Source: an uncultured Roseburia sp. (lineage in GTDB: Bacteria; Bacillota; Clostridia; Lachnospirales; Lachnospiraceae). From it: a stretch of DNA of 60,254 bases. A model generated the notes under the pieces. It searched no databases, was not told the DNA's origin, and worked only from the letters and a program-made list of their open reading frames with translations. The stretch lies in NCBI GenBank assembly GCA_900539115.1, contig UQAQ01000014.1, forward strand, positions 1 through 60,254, in the 5' to 3' direction. This document shows positions 9,450-17,658 of this stretch, piece after piece (the first letter of the stretch is position 1; every line of letters begins with the position of its first letter). Position numbers and translations under genes: made by a program.

Positions 9450-10715
9450 CTACAGCAATCTGAACTGCTGATTTACACTTCCCAGACAGAAGATCGTACC
9501 ACGCTGAAGTGGCGTATACACCCCTTTTTGCAGACGAACTCCGTTCAGCAGATATACTCCATTTGTCGACAGATCTCTTACTTCATACATTCCATTGCTA
9601 AAGTTAAAACGCACCGTGCAATGTGTTCGGCTGACGTGCGTATCCGGAATCACAAGATTTACTCCCTGCTGGGAACCCATAGAAAATTCTACGTTCTGCA
9701 AATTAAATACCTGCCCCGGATAACTTCCCTGGACGCACTGAATCGCCGGCATTCTCTGAGAATTTGGTCCTGATATACCGCCGGACAAAACATAAATTTT
9801 ATTTTTACGATTGTCAATAACTCCCCCAAAGAACATCACTGTGTATACGGTAATTGCTGCGCTGATAAGCAGAAATGCGATGCTTCCCAGCCAAAAACAG
9901 CTGCCGGTAAATCCCCATCCACTTGGAATATCGTAATCTCTTACTCGCGCAAACAACTGATACTTTTCATCATCGTATTCGATATACGGACAGAAATACA
10001 ATAAAAGCATCAACACAAATAATAATCCGCTATATACCATGCTTAAAATAGCTGTCACTTTTCCTAAATTAATTTGTGAAAAGAAATGAATACTACTGCA
10101 TGCAATTATTCCTATTACAACCAATAAAGTAATTACAAAAAATGCAATGATGATTCCAGTTCCCTCTACCTCAATTTTTCTTCTATCCATCATTCTTGGA
10201 AGGTCTGAAAATCTTCCCATTACAGTAGCATAATATGTAATAAACATAATCAGCTGCAGCACAATCTCCGCACCAAACAACATAATCGGTTTGAGTTTAC
10301 GAAATACCATAGTCACTCCAAGTCCGATGGAAAACAGCATCGTAAAGAGCCACAGCAAGCGAAAGCCATCGGTATATCTCGATAAAACTTCCTTATCCCC
10401 GGTCAAAATAGTTGCCAAAAATAACAGCAGCACACCCAGACAAACACTACACCACAGCGAAAACTCCATTATACTTCCCGTCGTCTTATCGTAAACCAAC
10501 GACGAAAAAATATTGTCAATTCTTGACCGTGTTCTCACATACATTCCCGGTTGAGCTCCCATTACAGGCTGGCCATTCATCCCAGGTTGACCACCCATTC
10601 CAGGCTGGCCTCCACCCATCGGTTTCGGATTTACTCCAACTACTCTTTGTCCACAATTCGGGCACACTTGTGCGCCGTCCTGTAATTGTGTTCCACATGA
10701 TGTACAAAATCTCAT
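9450..10715 (-). CDS. Zinc-ribbon, multi-pass membrane protein with FHA domain
   Basis: 421 residues. AAGGAGG is 8 bases from this ATG but only 2 from an in-frame ATG six bases upstream, so this start is preferred; it also gives the MRFCTSCG beginning shared with its neighbours. Order: zinc ribbon (CTSCG...CPNCG), a Gly/Met/Gln-Pro linker, about six membrane segments (roughly 75-300), then an FHA domain (about 335-420) with FSMGSQQGVNLVI, VSRTHCTVRF and STNGVYLLNGVRL. Probably a membrane anchor reading phosphorylated partners. Confidence 0.83.
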   Translation of the reverse strand: MRFCTSCGTQLQDGAQVCPNCGQRVVGVNPKPMGGGQPGMGGQPGMNGQPVMGAQPGMYVRTRSRIDNIFSSLVYDKTTGSIMEFSLWCSVCLGVLLLFLATILTGDKEVLSRYTDGFRLLWLFTMLFSIGLGVTMVFRKLKPIMLFGAEIVLQLIMFITYYATVMGRFSDLPRMMDRRKIEVEGTGIIIAFFVITLLVVIGIIACSSIHFFSQINLGKVTAILSMVYSGLLFVLMLLLYFCPYIEYDDEKYQLFARVRDYDIPSGWGFTGSCFWLGSIAFLLISAAITVYTVMFFGGVIDNRKNKIYVLSGGISGPNSQRMPAIQCVQGSYPGQVFNLQNVEFSMGSQQGVNLVIPDTHVSRTHCTVRFNFSNGMYEVRDLSTNGVYLLNGVRLQKGVYTPLQRGTIFCLGSVNQQFRLL

Positions 10716-10746
10716 TTGCATCTCCTCCTTGCATGATATGTTTTTT

Positions 10747-11130
10747 TCATCTTAATTGATAAACATTGTTTTCATTTGCTATATACAATTTGGTCATCGG
10801 TTTCAGATAATACTCCTGACCTGCTACCAGGCGTTCCCCGCTTTCCAAAAATGTTCCGTTTTTCGACTGATCCACGACACGGTACTGATTGATCGTTCCG
10901 ACATAGGTAAAGCTGCAATGAACCCGGCTTACCTTTGCATCTGTTATCACATGCTGACATCTTGTCGCATCTCTTCCTACGTAAACCGTTTTGTCCGAAA
11001 GCAATGTAATCATCGTCCCAATCTGCGCTCCACCGATACAGACAAGACCGCCCGCCGGCGCAGATGACATCGCCAGACTTCTTGTCACGGACATCGTGCT
11101 CACATCATTTTCATAAGTAAAATCACTCAT
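10747..11130 (-). CDS. Stand-alone FHA-domain protein
   Basis: 127 residues, soluble, essentially one FHA domain (about 38-125) with VYVGRDATRCQHVI, VSRVHCSFTY and QSKNGTFLESGERL. GGGGAG precedes the ATG. Its ATG overlaps the stop of the upstream LytTR regulator by four bases (ATGA), indicating translational coupling. A free FHA protein made in step with a response regulator may act as an adaptor between phosphothreonine signals and other partners; that is inference. Confidence 0.85.
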   Translation of the reverse strand: MSDFTYENDVSTMSVTRSLAMSSAPAGGLVCIGGAQIGTMITLLSDKTVYVGRDATRCQHVITDAKVSRVHCSFTYVGTINQYRVVDQSKNGTFLESGERLVAGQEYYLKPMTKLYIANENNVYQLR

Positions 11131-11837
11131 ACCGACTCCCCTTTCTTCTTCAATTCTTCTATCGTACTGACATACTTACGGCTGACCGGGATACATTCTC
11201 CATTTGACAACTCGATCTCTGTCTTGGAATAATTTTTTATGAACCGCTGATTCAATAAATAGCTTTGATGGCAGCGTATAAAATGGCACTCTTTCAGCAC
11301 TTCTGCCACATCGCTTATTTTTCCGTAAAAGGCGACTTCTTCTTTGCCCCGCTGATGAATCAAAACCTTTCTTCCCTCGCCGGAAAAATAGACCACGCGG
11401 TCCAAAAAAACCTGCTCTTTTCTACCATTTATCGTAATGTGCAGACATTCCGCATGTTTCGTTTTCTGCAACATATAGCGATTGATCTCATCCGACAAAC
11501 GCCCGCGGTCAATCGGTTTGAGCAGATAGGAAAATGCCTGAAATGTATAGCCGTCAAAGACATGTTCCTGTGATATGGTTACAAAGATAATATCCACATC
11601 CACCTGACACTCCCGGATGTACTTTGCTGTACTTAATCCATCTTCCTTCGGCATATGAATGTCCAAAAGAAGCAGGTCACAAAAGAAATTGTCCGCTTCG
11701 ATCGCCTCAATTACTTCCTTTCCGGAAGAATAATAGGTATATTCCGCATCGTCGTATTTGAAAAGTTCGTGCTGCACGATGTCATAAATCTGCTTTTGCA
11801 TGCTTTTATCATCATCGCAAATTCCTATATGAATCAT
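11127..11837 (-). CDS. LytTR-family response regulator
   Basis: 236 residues. A receiver domain (1-120) begins MIHIGICDDD and has the phospho-acceptor Asp in LLLDIHMP, a conserved Thr/Ser region (FVTIS) and Lys in LLKPID. A LytTR DNA-binding domain (about 135-232) contains FIRCHQSYLLN and PVSRKY. GGGAGG precedes the ATG. No histidine kinase lies beside it; the only one in the window has its own partner 26 kb away. Its place inside the kinase/FHA array suggests it controls this locus or its targets, or receives input from it. ATGA overlap with the next gene. Confidence 0.92.
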   Translation of the reverse strand: MIHIGICDDDKSMQKQIYDIVQHELFKYDDAEYTYYSSGKEVIEAIEADNFFCDLLLLDIHMPKEDGLSTAKYIRECQVDVDIIFVTISQEHVFDGYTFQAFSYLLKPIDRGRLSDEINRYMLQKTKHAECLHITINGRKEQVFLDRVVYFSGEGRKVLIHQRGKEEVAFYGKISDVAEVLKECHFIRCHQSYLLNQRFIKNYSKTEIELSNGECIPVSRKYVSTIEELKKKGESV

Positions 11838-11853
11838 CCCTTTGCCTCCCTTG

Positions 11854-13149
11854 TTACTTTAATAAAAATCCTTCCCTGCCGCCTGCGATCATAATTCGGC
11901 TTCCCGGCTTTAACTGATATGTCATCCCCGGCTGCAGTTCATTGATTTCATAATTCGATGGCGAGCCCGGCGGAAGAATTTTTTCAAACCAGCCATTTCG
12001 CACATTCCAGTCGACGATATATTCCTGATTTACAACATTGTAATATACCGTAAACTCTCTGTCATTTACCTGCGGATCCTCTACCACGATCTGGCACAAC
12101 TGAGGACTCCGACCGACCGAAATCGCTGTATTTTCAAGGGCAATGTCTGCACCTGCATACATTCCTTTGATGCCTGTAATTCCCGGAACGTGCATCGGGC
12201 CATCCCAGACATTTATCGTTCTCTTCTGCTTTGCGCCATTGCAGAATATCATCACCACAGCAGCCGTCACAACTGTAAGAATACCGACGATAAGTAACAG
12301 CCAAAAGCCGACAGAAACCATATTTTTGTAATAATACATTACAACCTTTCCGACAAATTTACCGACGATATCACCATACTTCGTATAATCATCCGGATTG
12401 AACAAATTCGATTCTCCGGTAAAGCTTGAAATCAGATCAGAAAAATCTTCCAATGCCCCATTAAATCCCTTACTTACCGATGCTCCGATACTTCCCGGGA
12501 CACTCCACATCGCCAGCGTGGCAAAATAAATCTCTATACCGCCGTAAAATGCAATTCCCGGTGTCACAATAAATTTGTTCCACTTCAGAATGTAACTGAG
12601 TACAAGCAATACGATCATCACGATGCACACCAAAAACATAATCAATGTGATAAGCCGCGCCGGAAAAAGTGCCGAATTAACCGCATCATTCATTTTATCT
12701 TCAATTGATGACGCGACGGAATTGACGATAAACTGGGTCAATGAATCCGAATTCCCATCTTCATTCAACAGATCCAGCAGTTTATCCACGGAAAAATCCA
12801 CTTTCAGATTTAGCAGATTCCAGCCGGAGACGGAAGAAAGATTGACTCCCCATACTTTTTCACTCTGTCGCAGTAACTCGTCGTAGTCCATGCCATTTAA
12901 CGAATTATCCAGTGCCTCCTCTAACTTATCCGTACTCAGGTTTTCGTCAAAAGAGTCCAATAACTGGTCTTTGTACTCGGAAGAACTGTCCTGTAAATCT
13001 TCCTTTATGCTCTGCACCACATCCTGCATCGTGTCTTTGGCTACATTTTTATTCAAAGAATAAAATGGAAAACACATGATAACCGGTAATGCCACCAGCG
13101 GTATGAGCAGCATGATAAACTGCCACAATCGTAATCCTCGTTTTTTCAT
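11854..13149 (-). CDS. Membrane protein with degenerate C-terminal FHA-like domain
   Basis: 431 residues. One N-terminal membrane segment (about 10-32), a 130-residue acidic extracytoplasmic loop rich in Asp/Ser/Leu, then three membrane segments (about 160-310) and a C-terminal FHA-like domain (about 340-431). The GRS of strand 3-4 is kept (ISVGRSPQLCQIVV), but the usual SRxH is NDREF and the usual NG is replaced, so phosphothreonine binding may be lost. The fold is otherwise like the protein at 4228-5556. AGGAGG precedes the ATG. Confidence 0.72.
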   Translation of the reverse strand: MKKRGLRLWQFIMLLIPLVALPVIMCFPFYSLNKNVAKDTMQDVVQSIKEDLQDSSSEYKDQLLDSFDENLSTDKLEEALDNSLNGMDYDELLRQSEKVWGVNLSSVSGWNLLNLKVDFSVDKLLDLLNEDGNSDSLTQFIVNSVASSIEDKMNDAVNSALFPARLITLIMFLVCIVMIVLLVLSYILKWNKFIVTPGIAFYGGIEIYFATLAMWSVPGSIGASVSKGFNGALEDFSDLISSFTGESNLFNPDDYTKYGDIVGKFVGKVVMYYYKNMVSVGFWLLLIVGILTVVTAAVVMIFCNGAKQKRTINVWDGPMHVPGITGIKGMYAGADIALENTAISVGRSPQLCQIVVEDPQVNDREFTVYYNVVNQEYIVDWNVRNGWFEKILPPGSPSNYEINELQPGMTYQLKPGSRIMIAGGREGFLLK

Positions 13150-13161
13150 CTCTACTACCTC

Positions 13162-14454
13162 CTACTTTTCCTTTTTTAAAAGTTTCTGCATCTGTTTCTT
13201 TACGTCTTCTACCGAAGAAATCCTTTTTTCCGGTTCAATCTCCATACATTGCCGGATCAATTTGAGCCATCCTTTTTTCAACTTTCCATCGAATTCTTTC
13301 GGTAGCTGCAGCTTTTCTTTTTTCTCCATGCACGTCAATGCATCTGCTGCTTTCTCGCCTGTGAGAAGATAAAACATCGTCGCTCCTACCGCATAAATGT
13401 CTGTCCAAGGACCGATTTTTTTTACCTTATATCCGGCTTTTGCATTGATAAACTGCTCCGGAGCCGCAAAATCTTTCTTTAATACTGCTACATTATACAG
13501 TGCATTTTTATCCATCTGATCCACTGCCGAACCAAAATCAATCAGAACAATCTCGCCATCTTTTCTGTGAATGATATTGGCCGGCGAGATGTCGCAGTGT
13601 AATACATGATACTGATGAAGATACTGCAGTCCGTCTAACATCGGCAGAATCAATTCACACATCCTCTTTGGCGTATAGGCGATATAACTCCTTGCACGAT
13701 ATTCGCGGCCGACACTTTCTCCCTCTTCGTACCGCATTACCATGTACGCAGTGTCGTTTTCTTCAAAAACATCGTACACCGTCGGCAGATTTTTCTGTGC
13801 ATTCATGCGAACCGTCAGCAGAATTTCCTGCCAGAACATTCGATATCCCCCTCGGAAAGCCTCCAATGCCTGAGTGGAAGCAACCGAAACAAATTTGCCT
13901 TCCCGCACCGCATAACTTTCCGGAAAATACTCTTTTATCGCTACATTCCGCAGTAAAATACGGTCGATGCACAGATAGGTCACTCCAAAACCACCGATTC
14001 CCAGTGGGGCGACGATTTCATAACGGCGGTTCAATATCGAACCTGCCGGCAAAATCCGTTTTTCGAGTTCCGGCCGCAGAGAACTTGCGATCTTTTCGAT
14101 GGCCTCCGGCTTCTGTTTGAGTGGTGTAAGCCATTTCTCTATGCCGCTTCCCATATCTTTTGAATCTCCACGGGAAAAAATGACAACATCTCTTCCTGCT
14201 GCCCGGTACATCCCATGAACGATGGGACATCCCGGCTCGGATTCGTGACATATCATGTTCCATGCAATCTCCCGGAGTTCGCTCCGCGAAGCCGAAACGG
14301 CGTACAGAATAAAACATTCTATATTTAATTTTTCATCCGCCGCCTTCCAGATCACTTGTTCCGGTTTTGCCAGAACCATCTGCGAAAGGGTATAACGACG
14401 GCCGATCTTTCCCCCTTTAATCCAGGGATTATCCGTTAATTCCGCTGTTACCAT
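13162..14454 (-). CDS. Ser/Thr protein kinase, HCD-type, with N-terminal extension
   Basis: 430 residues. The kinase domain spans about 140-425: glycine loop GIGGFGVTY, catalytic Lys in VAIKEYFP, catalytic loop HCDISPANII, LIDFGSA and FAAPEQF. The Arg of the usual HRD is Cys, making it a non-RD kinase. The first 130 residues lack a zinc ribbon, unlike its paralogues, and weakly resemble a decayed kinase N-lobe (YTLSQMVL...ADEKLNIECFIL); this is tentative. No membrane segment. The start overlaps the end of the upstream kinase gene by 26 bases, so the two are likely co-translated. Confidence 0.88.
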   Translation of the reverse strand: MVTAELTDNPWIKGGKIGRRYTLSQMVLAKPEQVIWKAADEKLNIECFILYAVSASRSELREIAWNMICHESEPGCPIVHGMYRAAGRDVVIFSRGDSKDMGSGIEKWLTPLKQKPEAIEKIASSLRPELEKRILPAGSILNRRYEIVAPLGIGGFGVTYLCIDRILLRNVAIKEYFPESYAVREGKFVSVASTQALEAFRGGYRMFWQEILLTVRMNAQKNLPTVYDVFEENDTAYMVMRYEEGESVGREYRARSYIAYTPKRMCELILPMLDGLQYLHQYHVLHCDISPANIIHRKDGEIVLIDFGSAVDQMDKNALYNVAVLKKDFAAPEQFINAKAGYKVKKIGPWTDIYAVGATMFYLLTGEKAADALTCMEKKEKLQLPKEFDGKLKKGWLKLIRQCMEIEPEKRISSVEDVKKQMQKLLKKEK

Positions 14455-15643
14455 CTGTATGCTCTCCGTGTTCTGCTATGTATTTTTGTGCTACGTCGAT
14501 CGCATTTCCCACCGGTTTTTGCTTGTGACCAAATGCTCCCGGCACACCTGCATTTAGCTGCCCTTCCGGCGTTTTTTGTGTTGCCTGCATTTTCTGTGCT
14601 TCCGGTTTTTTCTGCTCTCCCGTCAACGCCTCGCCATACAATGCCTGATAAAATTCTGCCATAGTCTGGAAACGATCTTTTTTGTCAATGTTCAATGCTT
14701 TCTTTATCGCCAGATCCTGCTCTTCGGTGACAGGCACCCCGATCACCTGAAGCAATTGTACCTGATCGTTTGTCTGCCGCTCGATCGACCGCTGAATCTT
14801 AATCCCACTGAGCAGATAATAAATGGTCGCCGCCAAACTGTAAATGTCTGTCCACGGTCCCAGTTCGCCATTGCGGTCGTACTGCTCGACCGGCGCATAT
14901 CCATGTTTCAGCAAAACAGATTTATCTTCACTCGTGTGATAATCGCGCGCCGCTCCAAAATCAATGACTTTTGCCTTGTACCGGTTATCAATCATAATAT
15001 TGTCCGGGCTGATATCTCTATGAATGATTCCGCTTTTGTGAACCGTATTCATCGCACTAAACACATCCCGCAACACCGAAAACAGCAGCTCCGGTTTCAA
15101 TTTTCCGCCTGAATTTCGCGCATACTGCTTCAATGTAATTCCCTGCAGATATTCCATCACAATGTAGGCCGTCCGATTTCCGTAAAAGAAATCTCTTACC
15201 GACACAATTCCCGGCATCGTGTAAAACTTAGCCAGATTTTCCGCTTCCTTTATGTATGTTTTCAAACCGCCCATGTAAGCTGTCATTGACCTGTCTTTGT
15301 GTTCTGTATATACATCCACACTATACTGTGTATATCCATAGGAATGCGAGCCCGTATGATTTTCCGGCCGGAATGCGACTCCTTTCGGGAAATATTCTTT
15401 GATACAAACTTTGGTACAGAGGAATAAATTCCATCCGATATAAGTAATTCCAAAACCACCTACACCGATCACTTTTCCGACCAAATATTTTCCATTTAAT
15501 ATCTCCATCGGCGGAAGACTGTTTGCCGGCTTTTGATATTTTGGCAGCCAAAATCCACAATGCGGACACGGCTTCGACGGGTCTGCCAATTCCGTCATGC
15601 AGCCCATACAAAGTTTATTGGGATCTATAAACTTTTTCGCCAT
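14429..15643 (-). CDS. Zinc-ribbon Ser/Thr protein kinase, cytoplasmic
   Basis: 404 residues from the ATG at 15643; a GTG at 15655 is an alternative start and the ribosome site is weak for both. Zinc ribbon CMGCM...CPHCG (about 12-29) leads into a kinase domain (about 50-320): GVGGFGITY, Lys in VCIKEYFP, HRDISPDNIM, VIDFGAA and the APVEQY equivalent of APE. The C-terminal 80 residues are Gln/Lys-rich and disordered. There is no membrane segment, so it is a soluble kinase that may relay signals from the transmembrane kinases next door. Confidence 0.9.
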   Translation of the reverse strand: MAKKFIDPNKLCMGCMTELADPSKPCPHCGFWLPKYQKPANSLPPMEILNGKYLVGKVIGVGGFGITYIGWNLFLCTKVCIKEYFPKGVAFRPENHTGSHSYGYTQYSVDVYTEHKDRSMTAYMGGLKTYIKEAENLAKFYTMPGIVSVRDFFYGNRTAYIVMEYLQGITLKQYARNSGGKLKPELLFSVLRDVFSAMNTVHKSGIIHRDISPDNIMIDNRYKAKVIDFGAARDYHTSEDKSVLLKHGYAPVEQYDRNGELGPWTDIYSLAATIYYLLSGIKIQRSIERQTNDQVQLLQVIGVPVTEEQDLAIKKALNIDKKDRFQTMAEFYQALYGEALTGEQKKPEAQKMQATQKTPEGQLNAGVPGAFGHKQKPVGNAIDVAQKYIAEHGEHTDGNSGING

Positions 15644-15660
15644 GTTATTCACCACTTTCT

Positions 15661-17631
15661 CTAGTTTATTGTAGCAAAACTCGCCGAACTGCTTCTTTTG
15701 CTACCTGAACCATTTATCGCTGAAAACTGATCATTACCCGTGTTGCTTCTTGAACTACTATTTGATGATGGTCTCGATGTCACTACCGGTTTTTGCGTTG
15801 GTTTAGGCGTTGGCTTTGGACCGATGCTGGTGTAAAGTACTACCTCATCACCTTTATTTTCAATCGTGTTCACCTTTTCGCCGGCCGAAATCGATTGATC
15901 GCAGACTTTTCCTTTTTTCACTTTGTTATAGTCCGAATCTTTTTCCACGCTGACTTCTAACGTAAGTCCGGCATCCTGCAGGTTCTTCTTTGCCTCTTTT
16001 ACCGACAAATTTTTGAGGTTCGGCATCTTTACATCGTAATCACTTTTTTTGCCAAGTGAATAAGCTGCCGTGATTGCCGGCATCGATGCATCGCCAATCG
16101 TATAATCTTCGCCTGCCGCCATCGACTGCAAGACCATCTGCTCCTTCGGAACTTCTTCTGAAAAAGTATCTTCCAGTGTAACAGGAACTCCTTTGCTTTC
16201 GAAGAAATTTTTCACATCATCTCGTGACATTGTCGATAAATCCGGCATCGTGAATGTGCTGTCGCCACCACTTACCGTTAAGTTCACGACATCTTCTTCC
16301 TGTACAATAACACCTGCCCGTATATTCTGCGATGTAACTTTTCCTTTTTCCGTGTCCGGATTATACTCATAAGTAAGTTTTTCATTAAATGGAATGCCTG
16401 CTTCCTGAAGGCTTGCAATCGCCTCTTCGCTCGACTTCCCTACACAGTCTGGCATAAAACTAGTAGATGTCTCTCCAACCTCAACACTGTCTTTATTTGT
16501 CAATACTCTGCTGGCAGCAAATACGCCACCTGCAATAATCAAAAGTATGCCAAATAGAATCAATCCCTTGACCGGAGCCGGCAGTTTTGTCAACTTACTT
16601 TCCTTCTTTTCAATCATGAGCTGATACGGAAGAATCCAGTCCGGCTCGTATTTGGGCTCAAATCCAATGCCGTCAAGTGCTTCCATGAAATCGCTTGCAT
16701 TTTGCAGACGATGTTCCGGATAAATGTTTAAGCAAACCATAATCGCCATCTCTGCCTGCTCCGGAATCGACACACCGAGGGTAGATGGCGGCACGAGGGT
16801 ATCTTCATTGACACGTTCATTTGCCGGAGCCGGTTTCTTGCCTGTCAGCATACGATAAAACAAGGCTGCAACTGCATACAGATCGGTATATGGTCCCTGC
16901 TTGGCAGTCTTTGAATACTGCTCAATCGGTGCATAGCCGACTTTCAAAACGATATCCGACCGCGTATTGATCAAATCGGAAGTGTGTTTCGCTGCTCCGA
17001 AATCAATCAATTTAATTACACCTTCGTTTGTGATAAATACGTTGTCCGGAGCAATATCACGATGCAGGATTCCCTGACGATGTACATCACGGAGTGTATG
17101 TAACACAGTCAAAATCACCTGACGGCACCACTCGTACTCCCGCGTACCACCGCTCTTTTTCAAGATATTTTTTACATCCATTCCTTCGAGATATTCCATG
17201 ACGATATAACCGGTTCCATTTGCCTCAAAATAACTGTAAATAGAAACCACACCTTTAACAGTGTCCTGCAGAGACGCGAGACTCCGCGCCTCCTGCAAGA
17301 ATGACTGCAATCCCGCCCGGAATCGGTTCTTCATCCCCTCATCCGTTACGGTTACCGTCACACCGTCCTGATTTCTCTCCGTGATCTGTCTTGGATAAAA
17401 TTCTTTAATCGCTACTTTGCGCTGCAATACCTGATCCCATCCGATGTAAGTGATTCCAAAACCACCAAAACCAATCGAATAACCAATCAGGAATTTGCCC
17501 TTTAATACAGTCCCCGGGGGAAGTATTTCCGATGCATTCTCCTGCCGTACTTTCAGTGGTTTTCCGCACGCCGGGCAAGTATGTACTTTTTCATCTTCTA
17601 TTTGATGCATGCAATGATAACATAATCGCAT
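15661..17631 (-). CDS. Transmembrane Ser/Thr kinase with three PASTA repeats
   Basis: 656 residues. Zinc ribbon CYHCM...CPACG (4-22), kinase domain (about 40-315) with GFGGFGITY, VAIKEFYP, HRDIAPDNVF, LIDFGAA and APIEQY, then a membrane segment (about 357-377) and three extracellular PASTA repeats (about 393-600), starting FMPDCVGKSS, FTMPDLSTMS and VKMPNLKNLS. A Ser/Thr/Pro tail ends the protein. PASTA domains in PrkC/PknB/Stk bind peptidoglycan fragments or lipid II, so this is the locus member most likely to sense cell wall state. The zinc ribbon distinguishes it from ordinary PrkC. Confidence 0.92.
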   Translation of the reverse strand: MRLCYHCMHQIEDEKVHTCPACGKPLKVRQENASEILPPGTVLKGKFLIGYSIGFGGFGITYIGWDQVLQRKVAIKEFYPRQITERNQDGVTVTVTDEGMKNRFRAGLQSFLQEARSLASLQDTVKGVVSIYSYFEANGTGYIVMEYLEGMDVKNILKKSGGTREYEWCRQVILTVLHTLRDVHRQGILHRDIAPDNVFITNEGVIKLIDFGAAKHTSDLINTRSDIVLKVGYAPIEQYSKTAKQGPYTDLYAVAALFYRMLTGKKPAPANERVNEDTLVPPSTLGVSIPEQAEMAIMVCLNIYPEHRLQNASDFMEALDGIGFEPKYEPDWILPYQLMIEKKESKLTKLPAPVKGLILFGILLIIAGGVFAASRVLTNKDSVEVGETSTSFMPDCVGKSSEEAIASLQEAGIPFNEKLTYEYNPDTEKGKVTSQNIRAGVIVQEEDVVNLTVSGGDSTFTMPDLSTMSRDDVKNFFESKGVPVTLEDTFSEEVPKEQMVLQSMAAGEDYTIGDASMPAITAAYSLGKKSDYDVKMPNLKNLSVKEAKKNLQDAGLTLEVSVEKDSDYNKVKKGKVCDQSISAGEKVNTIENKGDEVVLYTSIGPKPTPKPTQKPVVTSRPSSNSSSRSNTGNDQFSAINGSGSKRSSSASFATIN

Positions 17632-17658
17632 AATGTTTTCCTCCTTGGGGGGATACTA

